DNA of 64,000 bases from Modestobacter roseus (GCF_007994135.1 NZ_VLKF01000001.1:558001-622000), one strand, 5' to 3'; positions 1 to 9,734 are shown, counted from the first letter of the stretch. Numbers and translations: made by a program. The notes: a model not told the origin generated them from the letters alone.

Positions 1-1
1 C

Positions 2-2032
2 CGGCTGGTCGACGGCGGTGGCGAGGTGGTCGACGAGACCCGCACGCGGATCGGCTTCCGCCGGGTCCGGATCGAAGGGCCCGACCTGCTGGTGAACGGC
101 CGGCGGGTGCTCATCCAGGGCGTGAACCGGCACGACGTCGACCCGTGCACCGGCCGCGTGCTCTCGCAGGAGCGTCAGCTGGCCGAGCTGTCGCTGCTCA
201 AGCGGTGCAACGTCAACGCGATCCGCACCGCCCACTACCCGAACGACCCGTCGTTTCTGGACCTCTGCGACCGACTCGGCTTCTACGTCGTGGACGAGGC
301 CGACGTGGAAGGGCACGCCTTCGCCTCCACGATCGCGGACGACCCTCCGTACCTCGGCGCCATCGTCGAGCGGGTGCAGCGCATGGTCGCGCGGGACCGC
401 AACCACCCGTCGGTGATCCTCTGGTCGCTGGGGAACGAGACCGGCTACGGCGCAGCGCACGACGCCGCAGCGGCGTGGGTCAGGCACGCCGATCCGACCC
501 GGCCCGTCCACTACGAGGGCGCCGTCGCCACCGACTGGCACGGAGGACGGGCAGCCACCGATGTCGTCTGCCCGATGTACCCGACGTTCGACGCGCTGCG
601 GGCCTACTCGGCCGACGAGCGCACCGACCGGCCGTTGATCACGTGCGAGTACGCCTACTCCCAGGGCAACAGCACCGGAGGCCTGGCCGAGTACTGGGAG
701 CTCTTCGAGTCGCTCCCCGGCCTGCAGGGCGGGTTCATCTGGCAGTTCACCGACCACGCGCTCGATCCGGATGGCGACGGGCGACACCGGTACGGCGGCG
801 ACTTCGGCGACGAACCGAACAACGGGCCGACCCTGCTCAACGGCGTGGTGTTCGCCGACCTCACCCCGAAGCCGGCGCTCTACGAGGCCCGTGGCCTGTT
901 CAGCCCGGTCCGCCTCCTGTCCGGAGCAGACGAGGCCCTGAGCGGACGGGTGCGCCTGCGCAACCGGCAGAGCTTCGCCGACCTGAGCGGCTTCGAACTC
1001 GAACTGCGCGTCGAGACGACAGCCGGACCGCTGGGTGCGGTCCTCGTGCCCACCCCGGACGTGGCCGCCGGCGCCGAAGGCGGCCTGGTCCTGCCTGCGT
1101 CGGTGTGCGACCTGCTCCGCAGCCCTGCGGCTCTCGCGCTCACCCTGGCCGTGCGCACGCGCGGCGACGCGCTGTGGGCGCCCAGCAGGACGGAGGTCGC
1201 ACTGCAGCAGGTGGTCCTCCCGCGACGGCCCGTGCCGCTGCCCGCCGGGCACGCCCCGGAAGCAGAGGTCAGGGGTGACGGCGCGGTGGAGCACCCAGTC
1301 CTCCACCGCGCTCCGCGACTGTGCCTGTGGCGCGCGCTGACCGACAACGACCGGTCCTTCGCCCTGGACCAGCGGTTCGTGCGCAGCGGCTTCTTCCGGC
1401 TGACCCCGACCGGCACGGACGTGGACCGGTCGGCGCACGGCACCGTCGTGACCACGCGGTACGCGGCCGCTTTCGGCGACGAGGTGGTGCACCGGCGGAC
1501 CGTCCGGACCATCGGCCCCGGGGACTGGGTTCTCCGCGAGGAGGTTTCCCTGCCAGAGGGCACCACCGACGGGCTGAGGGTCGGGGTGGAGTTCGAGCTG
1601 GTCGATGGCTTCGAGCAGGCCCAGTGGGTCGGTCTGGGACCGTGGGAGAACTACCCGGACCGCGCCGCCTCGGCGCTGCTCGGCGCGTGGGCGAGCCCGA
1701 TCGACGACCTCGCGGTGCCCTACGTCCTCCCGCAGGAGAACGGCACCCGCGGCGGCGTCACCGAGCTGCGGCTGTCCGGCCCGGCCGGTGAGGTGCGGGC
1801 TGTTTCGCCGACCCCGCTCCACCTGAACGTCAGCCGGTACACCGTGGACCAGCTCGAGGGCGCCGCGCACTGGTGGGAGCTGCCGCCCAGCCGCACCACC
1901 GTCGTCCATCTCGACGTCGCCCACCGCGGGGTGGGCACGGCGCTGCTCGGCCCGGACACACGGAAGCCCTACCGGCTGTCGAGTCGTGAGCACGCCTGGG
2001 AGTGGCAGCTCACGCTCACCGGCCCCCGCTGA
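2..2032 (+). CDS. GH2 beta-galactosidase (LacZ/EbgA family), 5' end outside window
   Basis: The frame is open from the first bases, so the start codon and N-terminal sugar-binding domain lie upstream of the window. The visible part has the GH2 TIM-barrel signatures: GVNRHD near codon 33, HYPND and DEADVEGH, then RNHPSVILWSLGNE with the predicted acid/base Glu at codon 437-439, and ITCEYAYSQGN with the predicted nucleophile Glu at codon 647-649. GGFIWQFTDHAL follows, then the beta-sandwich and a C-terminal small-chain domain (LGPWENYPDR) as in long LacZ-type enzymes. It should hydrolyse terminal beta-galactosides or related glycosides, probably in the cytoplasm since sugar import genes adjoin. 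The next gene, uidA, starts 44 bases downstream on the same strand, so the two are probably co-transcribed with the MFS transporter. The exact substrate cannot be read from sequence. Confidence 0.9.
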   Translation, partial: RLVDGGGEVVDETRTRIGFRRVRIEGPDLLVNGRRVLIQGVNRHDVDPCTGRVLSQERQLAELSLLKRCNVNAIRTAHYPNDPSFLDLCDRLGFYVVDEADVEGHAFASTIADDPPYLGAIVERVQRMVARDRNHPSVILWSLGNETGYGAAHDAAAAWVRHADPTRPVHYEGAVATDWHGGRAATDVVCPMYPTFDALRAYSADERTDRPLITCEYAYSQGNSTGGLAEYWELFESLPGLQGGFIWQFTDHALDPDGDGRHRYGGDFGDEPNNGPTLLNGVVFADLTPKPALYEARGLFSPVRLLSGADEALSGRVRLRNRQSFADLSGFELELRVETTAGPLGAVLVPTPDVAAGAEGGLVLPASVCDLLRSPAALALTLAVRTRGDALWAPSRTEVALQQVVLPRRPVPLPAGHAPEAEVRGDGAVEHPVLHRAPRLCLWRALTDNDRSFALDQRFVRSGFFRLTPTGTDVDRSAHGTVVTTRYAAAFGDEVVHRRTVRTIGPGDWVLREEVSLPEGTTDGLRVGVEFELVDGFEQAQWVGLGPWENYPDRAASALLGAWASPIDDLAVPYVLPQENGTRGGVTELRLSGPAGEVRAVSPTPLHLNVSRYTVDQLEGAAHWWELPPSRTTVVHLDVAHRGVGTALLGPDTRKPYRLSSREHAWEWQLTLTGPR

Positions 2033-2076
2033 CCCCCCGGCGCCGGATCCCGGCGTCGCGAACCTGGAGGAGATCG

Positions 2077-3870
2077 ATGCTCAAGCCCCGTTCCACCCCG
2101 ACCCGGGAACTGGTGAACCTCGACGGCCTGTGGCGGTTCGGCATCGCCGGCCGCGTGCAGGACGAGCCGTGGACCGGCCGCCTCGACACCACGCTGGAGG
2201 CGGCGGTGCCGGCCAGCTACAACGACCTTTTCGCCGACCGGGAGATCCGGGACCACGTCGGGTGGGTCTGGTACCAGCGCACGGCGCGCGTGCCCCGCGG
2301 GTGGGCCGACGAGCGGGTGCTGCTGCGGTTGGACTCGGCCACCCACCAGGGCCGGGTGTACGTCGACGACCAGCTCGTCGCCGAGCACGTGGGTGGGTAC
2401 ACCCCGTTCGAGGCCGACATCACCGACGTCGTCCGGGCGGGGGAGGAGTTCCGGCTCACCGTCGGGGTGAACAACGAGCTGACCAACGTCACGCTCCCGC
2501 CGGGCACCCTCACCGTGGAGCAGTCCGGCCGGCGCAAGCAGACCTACCTGCACGACTTCTTCAACTACGCCGGGCTCGCGCGGTCGGTGTGGCTCTACAG
2601 CCGCCCCGCCACGCACGTCGAGGACGTCACGGTCGTCACCGGCGTGGACGGCGCAGCGGGCACCGTCGACTACGCCGTCCGCACCAGCGCGCCGGCCGAC
2701 GTCCGGGTGCGCGCGGTGGACGTCGACGGCACCGAGGTCGCCGCCGGCACCGGCGCGGAGGGCAGCCTGCGGATCGAGGACGTGAGGCTGTGGCAGCCCG
2801 GCGCGGCCCACCTCTACGACCTCGTGGTCGAGCTGGTCGACGGCGGGACGGTGGTCGACAGCTGGACCGAGTCCTTCGGCGTGCGCACCGTCGAGGTGCG
2901 CGGAACCCAGTTCCTGATCAACGGCGAGCCGTTCTACTTCACCGGCTTCGGCAAGCACGAGGACACACCGATCCGCGGCAAGGGCCACGACGACGCCTAC
3001 CTGGTGCACGACTTCCAGCTGATGGAGTGGATCGGTGCGAACTCCTTCCGCACCTCGCACTACCCCTACGCCGAGGAGGTGCTGGAGTTCGCCGACCGGC
3101 ACGGCATCGTGGTCATCGACGAGACCTCGGCCGTCGGCCTCAATCTGGCCGTCACCGGGGGGCTCGCCGGCGCGGTCACCACGCCGACGTTCTCGCCGGA
3201 GACCTTCAACGACCAGACGCAGGCCGCACACGCCCAGCACCTCCGCGAGCTGATCGCGCGGGACAAGAACCACCCCAGCGTGGTGATGTGGTGCATCACC
3301 AACGAGCCCTCGTCCAACGAGGAGGGCGCCCGGGAGTACTTCGAGCCCCTCGTGCAGCTCACCCGTGAGTTGGACCCGACCCGCCCGGTCACCTACGCGG
3401 TGGTCATGTTCGCCAACCCGAGCAACGACCGCATCGCCGACCTGTTCGACGTGATCTCGCTGAACCGCTACTACGGCTGGTACGTCGCCAACGGGGACCT
3501 CGTCACGGCCGAGGACTACCTAGAGCGGGACCTGCGGGGCTGGGCGGCGAAGTACGACAAGCCGATCCTGATGACCGAGTACGGCGCGGACACGATGCAG
3601 GGGCTGCACTCCTTGTGGGACATCCCGTGGACCGAGGAGTACCAGCGGGACTTCCTCGACATGCACCACCGGGTGTTCGACCGGGTGGAGGCGTTCGTCG
3701 GCGAGCAGATCTGGAACTTCGCCGACTTCCAGACCACTCGGGCCATCCACCGGGTGGACGGGAACAAGAAGGGGGTCTTCACCCGGGACCGCAGGCCCAA
3801 GGCGGCAGCGCACGCGCTGCGTCAGCGCTGGCTCGGCCTGAACGGCGTCAAGCCGTCCGGTCCGGCCTGA
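2077..3870 (+). CDS. uidA: Beta-glucuronidase (GH2)
   Basis: A 597-residue protein, almost the length of E. coli UidA (603). It releases D-glucuronate from beta-glucuronides. DKNHPSVVMWCITNEP carries the acid/base Glu (residue 410; E413 in E. coli), and ILMTEYGAD carries the nucleophile Glu (residue 501; E504 in E. coli). NRYYGWYV and GEQIWNFADFQT, diagnostic of glucuronidase rather than galactosidase, are also present, as is the GNKKGVFTRDRRPK C-terminus. The ATG at 2077 is chosen because GGAGG at 2066-2070 precedes it at good spacing; the frame stays open further upstream. It supplies the glucuronate used by the convergent uxaC-uxuB-gntK operon. It lies between a beta-galactosidase and an MFS transporter on the same strand. 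Confidence 0.96.
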   Translation: MLKPRSTPTRELVNLDGLWRFGIAGRVQDEPWTGRLDTTLEAAVPASYNDLFADREIRDHVGWVWYQRTARVPRGWADERVLLRLDSATHQGRVYVDDQLVAEHVGGYTPFEADITDVVRAGEEFRLTVGVNNELTNVTLPPGTLTVEQSGRRKQTYLHDFFNYAGLARSVWLYSRPATHVEDVTVVTGVDGAAGTVDYAVRTSAPADVRVRAVDVDGTEVAAGTGAEGSLRIEDVRLWQPGAAHLYDLVVELVDGGTVVDSWTESFGVRTVEVRGTQFLINGEPFYFTGFGKHEDTPIRGKGHDDAYLVHDFQLMEWIGANSFRTSHYPYAEEVLEFADRHGIVVIDETSAVGLNLAVTGGLAGAVTTPTFSPETFNDQTQAAHAQHLRELIARDKNHPSVVMWCITNEPSSNEEGAREYFEPLVQLTRELDPTRPVTYAVVMFANPSNDRIADLFDVISLNRYYGWYVANGDLVTAEDYLERDLRGWAAKYDKPILMTEYGADTMQGLHSLWDIPWTEEYQRDFLDMHHRVFDRVEAFVGEQIWNFADFQTTRAIHRVDGNKKGVFTRDRRPKAAAHALRQRWLGLNGVKPSGPA

Positions 3871-3886
3871 GCGGGGGCGGGCAGCG

Positions 3887-5254
3887 GTGAGCGCCGACCC
3901 TTCGGGCCCCGGCGTACCGGCCGTGGTCGGAGCAGCCCCGCCCGCCGTGCTGCCCGATGCTCCAGCCGCGCGGGGCGCGGCTCCGCGCCCGCCCCGCCCG
4001 CGCGCGGAGGACGACGACCGCCCGCGGGTCCCGGGCTGGCAGGTCGTCGCCATGATGGTGGCCACCTTCGGCAGCTCGATGGCCCTCATCGTGCCGATGG
4101 CCTTCTCGCTGGCCCTGCGGGTCGACGAGCTGGCCCCCGGGCGGGAGGAGGTGCTGGGCTACCTGATCGGCATCGGGTCGGTCGTCTCACTGCTGGCCAA
4201 CCCCCTGGTCGGCACGGTCAGCGACCGGACCAGGTCCCGCTTCGGTCGACGCCGGCCGTACCTGCTCGCGGGCAGCCTGGTCGGCACGGTCGGGACGGCG
4301 GTGATGGCCTGGTCCGCCACGGTGCCGATCTTGGGCCTGGGGTGGGTGCTGACCACCGTCGGGTGGGGCACCGCCCTGGGTGCCATCTCCAACGTGCAGG
4401 CCGACCGGCTGCCGCGCTCGCAGCGGGGGCGGGTGTCCGGGCTCACCGGGGTCACGACCCAGACCGCGCCGGTGCTGGGCGTGCTGCTGGCCGGTGCGGT
4501 GAGCAGCAACCAGGTGCTGCTGTTCGCGCTGCCCTGTGTCGCCGGTACCGCGCTCGTGCTGCCCTACCTGCTCGGCGTTCGGGAGACCGACAGTCGCGGT
4601 CCGGCGCCGGCGGACCGGCTGACCGTGGGGCGGCTGCTCCGCTCCTACGGCTTCGACCCCCGGGCGCACCGGGACTTCGCCTGGAACTGGCTGGGTCGCT
4701 TCCTGTTCTTCCTCGGTCTCTCCATGACCACCACCTTCGCCACCTTCTTCTACGCCCAGCGGCTGGACGTGGACATCCCCGGCGTCGCGGGCTTCCTCGC
4801 GGTCACCGCCGCGTGCGGGGTCCTCACCGCGCTCGCCGGCGGACTCGGTGGAGGGTTCCTCTCCGACCGGCTGGGCCGTCGCCGGGTCTTCGTGTTCCTC
4901 GCCGGCGGCGTCTTCGCCTCGGGTGCAGTGGTGTCCGCCTTCGCGGACAGTTACGTGCTCCTCCTCACCGGGTCGTTGCTGGCCTCGCTCAGCATCGCCG
5001 CGTTCGCCGCGGTGGACCAGGCCATCGTGCTCGACGTGCTGCCGCACCGGGACACCCAGGCCGGCCGCTACATGGCGGTGGTCGGGTTCTCCCAGAAGAT
5101 CCCGAGCGCAGTGGGCCCGCTGGTCGCCCCGCTGGTCATCTCGCTCAACGCCTCGAGCGAGGGGGGCAACTACACGCTGCTCTACCTGACCGCCGGTGCG
5201 CTTGGTCTGGTCGGGGCCACGCTAATCGCCCTCCGGGTCCGCAGCGTCCGCTAG
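3887..5254 (+). CDS. MFS/GPH-type sugar transporter
   Basis: A 455-residue polytopic membrane protein with about 12 predicted hydrophobic segments after a Pro/Ala-rich cytoplasmic N-terminus of about 45 residues. The loop after TM2 reads SDRTRSRFGRRRPYL, the D-R-x-R-S-R-x-G-R-R signature typical of MFS and glycoside-pentoside-hexuronide symporters. It sits 16 bases after uidA on the same strand, as the glucuronide permease uidB follows uidA in E. coli, so import of glucuronides or related glycosides is the likely role (inference). The GTG at 3887 is assumed; an ATG near the first membrane segment is an alternative. Its TAG stop overlaps the TAG stop of the convergent gluconokinase gene inside one CTAG palindrome. 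Confidence 0.85.
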   Translation: MSADPSGPGVPAVVGAAPPAVLPDAPAARGAAPRPPRPRAEDDDRPRVPGWQVVAMMVATFGSSMALIVPMAFSLALRVDELAPGREEVLGYLIGIGSVVSLLANPLVGTVSDRTRSRFGRRRPYLLAGSLVGTVGTAVMAWSATVPILGLGWVLTTVGWGTALGAISNVQADRLPRSQRGRVSGLTGVTTQTAPVLGVLLAGAVSSNQVLLFALPCVAGTALVLPYLLGVRETDSRGPAPADRLTVGRLLRSYGFDPRAHRDFAWNWLGRFLFFLGLSMTTTFATFFYAQRLDVDIPGVAGFLAVTAACGVLTALAGGLGGGFLSDRLGRRRVFVFLAGGVFASGAVVSAFADSYVLLLTGSLLASLSIAAFAAVDQAIVLDVLPHRDTQAGRYMAVVGFSQKIPSAVGPLVAPLVISLNASSEGGNYTLLYLTAGALGLVGATLIALRVRSVR

Positions 5255-6819
5255 CTCACCGTGAACGCCGGCGCTGTCAGGTCGCCGGAACGGTCGCCGG
5301 CGAGCGCACCGGCCGCCGCGGCCACCCCGTTCGCCAGCCCGGGCAGGCGTTCGCGCAGTCGCTGGAAGACCTGGACGTGCTCGGGCGGTGCGACCACGGT
5401 CGCTCCCTCCCAGGCGCTGGGGCCGGTCAGCAGCGCCGCCGCGTCGACCAGTCGCTCGACCCGCCCCAGCGCGAACAGCCCCAGTGCGGCGGCACCGAGT
5501 GCACCCCCCTCCGCATCGGACGTGAAGGTCACTGGACGGTCGAGCGCGGCGGCGACCACCGTGCGCCACAGCGGCGCCCGGAAGGCGCCGCCGGTCGCCC
5601 GCACCGTCGTCACCGGCTCCAGCCGGTCGACCAGATCGACCACCGCTGCCAACTGCAGTGCGACCCCCTCCACAGCAGCCCGGATGAGGTGCGCACGGGT
5701 GTGGTCCCGCCGCAGTCCGAGGTATGCGCCGGGTAGCTGCGGGTCCCACAGCGGCGCGCGCTCCGCGACGAGGTACGGCAGCATCACCAGCCCGTCGCTG
5801 CCCGGCGGTGCCTCAGCGGCCATGCCCAGCAGCGCCTCGTCCGATCCGGAAGTGCCCGCGGTCGTGGCGACGTCCGGAGCGAGCCCGTCGGCCGCCCAGC
5901 GGACCACGTGCGCCCCGTTGCTGATCGCGCCACCGACGACCCAGAGCTCGTCGGTGAGCGCATAGCAGAAGGTGCGCCCGTCCGGATCGGTCAGCGGACG
6001 GTCGACGACCATGCGCACGGCGCCGCTGGTGCCCAGGTTCAGCCCGGCCTCCCCGGGGGCGACAGCCCCGGTGCCCAGGTTGCCCAGCGGACCGTCGGCC
6101 GCCCCTGCGACGACCGGCGTGCCCGTCGGCAGCCCGGTCGACGACATCGTCTCCGGGGTGGTGCCGAGCACGGTCGTCGTCGGGCGGACGTCGGGCAGTT
6201 GCCACCGGTGGACGGCGGCGAGTTCGAGAGCTGGTCCGTACCAATCGCCGGCGCGCAGGTCCAGCATGCCGGTCGCCGACGCCGAGGACAGCTCGGTCAT
6301 CAGCGTGCCGGTGAGGCACAGCAGGACGTAGTCCTTCAGCCCGATCCACCAGCGGGCCCGTCGGCAGGTGCCCGGATCGTGGCGAGCGGCCCAGCGCAGC
6401 TTGGTCAGCGGGGACATCGGGTGCACCGGCGTCCCGGTGACCTGGTGCAGATCCACGGCGACGGAGGTGACGCGCAGCTCGCTCGCCTCCGAGGACGCCC
6501 GCGAGTCGGCCCAGGTGATCAACGGGGTGATGGGGCGGCACTCGTCGTCGAGTGCGAGCAGGCCGTGCATGGCCGTCCCGACCGAGACAGCGGCCACCGG
6601 CACGCCGGCCACGGCGACGCACTCACGGAGCGCCTCGACCGTCGCCGCGACCACGAGATCGGCGTCCTGGATCTGCCAGCCCGGTCGGGGCTGCAGCAAC
6701 GGGTACTCCCGCACGGCAGAGCAACGCCAGGCGCTCCCGACCCCGAAGGCGACGGCCTTCACGGCCGTCGTGCCGACGTCGAGGCCGATCACCACCTCGG
6801 CCGGTCGCAGGGCGGTCAC
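5251..6819 (-). CDS. gntK: FGGY-family gluconokinase
   Basis: A 522-residue FGGY carbohydrate kinase. The N-terminal phosphate-binding motif GLDVGTTAVK (Asp14) and the second-domain motifs GTSGA and GAADGPLGNLG are present. The stretch FCYALTDELWVVGGAISNGAHVVRW closely resembles gluconokinases of the B. subtilis GntK type rather than xylulokinases or glycerol kinases. It should convert D-gluconate to 6-phosphogluconate, feeding the pentose phosphate pathway. The GTG start overlaps the uxuB stop by 4 bases (GTGA), so the two are translationally coupled. Its place as last gene of a uronate operon that lacks a mannonate dehydratase is the key clue to the pathway proposed in the findings. Xylulokinase is the main alternative, given xylA elsewhere in the window. 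Confidence 0.8.
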   Translation of the reverse strand: MTALRPAEVVIGLDVGTTAVKAVAFGVGSAWRCSAVREYPLLQPRPGWQIQDADLVVAATVEALRECVAVAGVPVAAVSVGTAMHGLLALDDECRPITPLITWADSRASSEASELRVTSVAVDLHQVTGTPVHPMSPLTKLRWAARHDPGTCRRARWWIGLKDYVLLCLTGTLMTELSSASATGMLDLRAGDWYGPALELAAVHRWQLPDVRPTTTVLGTTPETMSSTGLPTGTPVVAGAADGPLGNLGTGAVAPGEAGLNLGTSGAVRMVVDRPLTDPDGRTFCYALTDELWVVGGAISNGAHVVRWAADGLAPDVATTAGTSGSDEALLGMAAEAPPGSDGLVMLPYLVAERAPLWDPQLPGAYLGLRRDHTRAHLIRAAVEGVALQLAAVVDLVDRLEPVTTVRATGGAFRAPLWRTVVAAALDRPVTFTSDAEGGALGAAALGLFALGRVERLVDAAALLTGPSAWEGATVVAPPEHVQVFQRLRERLPGLANGVAAAAGALAGDRSGDLTAPAFTVS

Positions 6820-8189
6820 CGGTGTCCGGAGAGGTCCGCCACCCGGCTTCGGACGGCTGTCACCAGTTCGGCATCGTCGGCGAGCGCCGGATCGAGTGCC
6901 GCCAGCACTGCCGGGACCGATTGGGGGAGTGGCGCCTGGGCCGCCGGCTCCAGCTCAGCCGCCCGCACGTCGCGGACCGGGAGCCCGGTGCCGCGTAGGT
7001 GCAGCAACCACGCGGCCAGGACCGTCACGACGACGTCGGGGCGATGGCCGGCGTCCAGGTCTCGGTGGAGCACCGGGAGGAGCCGGACCGGCAGCTTCTG
7101 TGAGCCGTCCGTGGCGATCTGGCCGAGTGCGTGCCGCATCCGGGGGTTCGCGAACCGCTCCCGCAGGGCCGCGCAGTAGCGCTCGGCATCTCCCGGGGGG
7201 AGGGACAGGTGAGGGGTGCAGGCCCGCCACCACTCGTCGAGCAGGGCAGCACAGTGTGGATCCGCCACCGCCTCGTCGACAGTCGTGTGCCCGCGCAGCG
7301 AGCCGACGTAGGCGAGCAGCGAGTGGGCGCCGTTCAGCAGCCAGAGCTTGCGCTCCTCGAACGGCTGGACCGCGTCGGTGAACACCGCACCGGTGTCCTC
7401 CCACGCCGGTCGCCCGCCCGGGAACTCGCCGGCGATCACCCACTCGCTGAAGGGTTCGGTCACGACGGGGCTCCGGTCGTCGACGCCGGTGGCCTCGAGC
7501 ACCGCCCGACGATCGGCATCGGTCGGCTCGGGGGTGATGCGGTCGACCATGGTGGTGGCGGTGGAGACCCGCTCGTCCATCCAGTCGAGCAGCGACGGGT
7601 CGACCAGTTCGGCCAGGTCCCGCACGACGCGGGCGAGCACGCCACCGTTGTCCGGGAGGTTGTCGCAGGGCACCAGCGTGAGCGGGCCCGCGTCGGAACG
7701 GCGCCGGGCCAGCAGACCGGCCAGTACCCGTGCCGGTACCGACCTCACCGGTGCGGTGGGATCGTCCCGGAGCACCGTCAGGTCGCGGCGCACCACCGGA
7801 TCGTCGGCGTCCAGCCCGCCGCGAGCGTTCCGGAGGTAGCCCGCCTCGGTCACCGTCAGGGTCAGCACCCGGACGTCGCCGGAGGAGAGGTGCGCCAGCC
7901 AGGCGTGGTGGTCGCTGGCTGCGTGCGCCCGGCTCACGGACCGGACGACGTCGTGTCGGTCTCCCTCGGCTGCGCGGGTCACCAGCGTGTAAAGGCCCTG
8001 CTGGGCACTCAGGGTGTCCGCCAGGTCCGGTCGGCGCCCGGTGAAGCCGGCGAAGCCCCAGGGGTCGTCGCCCGCGGCCCGGTCGGTGTACCAGGCCTGG
8101 TGGGCGCGGAAGAAGCTGCCGAGGCCCAGGTGCACCGCACGAACCGGCGGGGCCGCGACGCCGCCGCGGGTCAGGGACTGCGCGGTCAC
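6816..8189 (-). CDS. uxuB: Fructuronate reductase (mannitol dehydrogenase family)
   Basis: A 457-residue long-chain polyol dehydrogenase. The N-terminal Rossmann motif is HLGLGSFFRAHQAWYT. CDNLPDNG and the catalytic-domain stretch ERKLWLLNGAHSLLAYVG, with its Lys and the conserved NxxH, match the mannitol dehydrogenase/D-mannonate oxidoreductase family. Between uxaC and gntK it most likely reduces D-fructuronate to D-mannonate with NADH. The GTG start at 8189 overlaps the uxaC stop by 4 bases (GTGA), and its own stop overlaps the gntK start the same way. Other polyol dehydrogenase activities (mannitol, arabinitol) are possible from family alone; context favours fructuronate. Confidence 0.85.
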   Translation of the reverse strand: MTAQSLTRGGVAAPPVRAVHLGLGSFFRAHQAWYTDRAAGDDPWGFAGFTGRRPDLADTLSAQQGLYTLVTRAAEGDRHDVVRSVSRAHAASDHHAWLAHLSSGDVRVLTLTVTEAGYLRNARGGLDADDPVVRRDLTVLRDDPTAPVRSVPARVLAGLLARRRSDAGPLTLVPCDNLPDNGGVLARVVRDLAELVDPSLLDWMDERVSTATTMVDRITPEPTDADRRAVLEATGVDDRSPVVTEPFSEWVIAGEFPGGRPAWEDTGAVFTDAVQPFEERKLWLLNGAHSLLAYVGSLRGHTTVDEAVADPHCAALLDEWWRACTPHLSLPPGDAERYCAALRERFANPRMRHALGQIATDGSQKLPVRLLPVLHRDLDAGHRPDVVVTVLAAWLLHLRGTGLPVRDVRAAELEPAAQAPLPQSVPAVLAALDPALADDAELVTAVRSRVADLSGHR

Positions 8190-9604
8190 AGCTTGAAGAC
8201 CTCGCGCGGTCGGCCGTCCACCAGGTCGACGACGGTTTCGAGCGCCTCGTCCTCGTCGAGCAGGTGCTCGGACACGAGTCGCGCCAGGTAGCCGCTGTCG
8301 AGCCGTCGCGACATGTCGTGGCGGGCCGGGATGGAGCAGAACGCCCGGGTGTCGTCGATGAAACCGGACGTGCGCCGGAACCCGGCCGACTCGGTGACCG
8401 CGTCACGGAAGCGCCGGACGGCCCCAGGTGCGTCGAGGAACCACCACGGGGCACCGACGTACACCGACGGGTAGAAGCCGGCCAGCGGGCCGAGCTCGCG
8501 GGAGAACACCGTCTCGTCGAGGGTGAACAGCACCAGGTGTAGACCTGGGTGGGTGCCGAACCGCTCGAGGAGCGGCCGGAGGGCATCGGTGTACTCCATC
8601 CGCAGCGGGATGTCGTGCCCGGTGTCCGGCCCGTGTGACGCGAGTGTCGGGGCGTGGTGGTTGCGGCGGACACCGGGGTGCAGGGTCATCACCAGACCGT
8701 CGTCGCAGGACATCCGGGCCATCTCCAGCAGCATGTGCCGGCGCAGGGCGAGGCACTCGTCCGCCGTTGCGTCACCGCTCAGCGCCGCTCGGTACAGCTG
8801 CTCGGCCTGCCCCGGGGAGAGCGGATCGGTCCGCACGTCCTCGTGGCTGTGGTCGGCGGAGGTCGCGCCGTGGGCGGCGAAGTGGGCGCGCCGCTGCTCC
8901 ATGGCGGTGACCCACCCCGACCAGCTGCCGGTGTCGGTGCCGCTCACCTCACCCAGCCGGGACACCGCGGCAGCCCAGCCCGGAGCGGAGACCTCGAGGT
9001 AGCGGTCCGGGCGGAAGGTCGGTACCACCCGGCCCGGGAAGGAGTCGTCTGCAGCCAACGCCGCGTGCGCGGACAGGTCGTCGCAGGGGTCGTCGGTCGT
9101 GGCGAGGAACTCGATGCGGAAGCGCTCGAACAGCGCCCGGGGCCGGTACGCGTCCTTGGTCAGCCGTTCCGCGACCTGGTCGTAGATGTCGTCGGCGGTG
9201 TCGGTCGACGGCTGCACGCCCACGTCGAAGACCTCGGCCAGCTCGGACTCCAGCCAGTAGCGGGTCGGGGTCCCCCGCAGCACGTGCCAGTGCTCGCAGA
9301 GCCGCCGCCAGACTGCGCGCGACTCGGACTCCGTGAGCTGCCCGCGTCCGACACCGAGGTCGCCGAGCGGGATACCGGAGGCGTGCAGGAGCCGGGTCAC
9401 GTAGTGGTCCGGGGTGACGAACAGGCTCGCCGGGTCACGGAACGGGACGTCGTCGGCGAGCATCTGCGGGTCGACGTGGCCATGCGGCGACAGGATCGGC
9501 AGGTCGCGCACGGCGTCGTACAGCCGCCGGGCGATGGCCCGGGTGCCGGGCTCGGACGGCAGCAGTCGATCGGGGTGCCGGGAGAGGACGGCAGGTGCGG
9601 GCAT
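8186..9604 (-). CDS. uxaC: Glucuronate isomerase
   Basis: A 472-residue protein, matching the usual length (about 470) of UxaC. It isomerises D-glucuronate to D-fructuronate, the entry step of uronate catabolism. The N-terminal LPILSPHGHVDPQMLADDVPF carries the metal-binding HxH of the amidohydrolase-like fold, and the C-terminal half has VYVGAPWWFLDAP, RTSGFIDDTRAFCSIPARHD and RRLDSGYLARLV typical of the family. The ATG at 9604 is chosen from family length; the frame runs further upstream but that extension has no family resemblance. It is the first gene of the operon uxaC-uxuB-gntK and is divergent from larA across 130 bases that hold a probable LacI operator. Confidence 0.95.
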   Translation of the reverse strand: MPAPAVLSRHPDRLLPSEPGTRAIARRLYDAVRDLPILSPHGHVDPQMLADDVPFRDPASLFVTPDHYVTRLLHASGIPLGDLGVGRGQLTESESRAVWRRLCEHWHVLRGTPTRYWLESELAEVFDVGVQPSTDTADDIYDQVAERLTKDAYRPRALFERFRIEFLATTDDPCDDLSAHAALAADDSFPGRVVPTFRPDRYLEVSAPGWAAAVSRLGEVSGTDTGSWSGWVTAMEQRRAHFAAHGATSADHSHEDVRTDPLSPGQAEQLYRAALSGDATADECLALRRHMLLEMARMSCDDGLVMTLHPGVRRNHHAPTLASHGPDTGHDIPLRMEYTDALRPLLERFGTHPGLHLVLFTLDETVFSRELGPLAGFYPSVYVGAPWWFLDAPGAVRRFRDAVTESAGFRRTSGFIDDTRAFCSIPARHDMSRRLDSGYLARLVSEHLLDEDEALETVVDLVDGRPREVFKL

Positions 9605-9636
9605 GACGGTGATGCTCGGTGTGACGCGGACAACTC

Positions 9637-9650
9637 GGCAAACGGTTGTC
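9637..9650. promoter_or_regulatory. Probable LacI-family operator between uxaC and larA
   Basis: GGCAAACGGTTGTC is an imperfect palindrome with a central CG, the form of LacI-family operators. It lies between the divergent starts of uxaC (9604) and larA (9735). A very similar 14-mer, GGCAACCGGTGGCC, lies at 12070-12083 in front of the lacI-type gene and the GH3 gene. The two share 11 of 14 bases. A GACAAC/GTTGTC inverted repeat at 9629-9650 overlaps this site. Confidence 0.5.
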
Positions 9651-9734
9651 GCCTGTTGCCGCGTCGTCCGGTCGGTTGCCACCTGTTCCAGCCGGGCCTT
9701 GTCGCCGTGTCCGCCCTCGTCGCATGGTCTGACC

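Noticed and set aside
1969-3273. Long antisense frame across uidA
   Set aside because: A shadow of a well-supported beta-glucuronidase gene, with no ribosome site.
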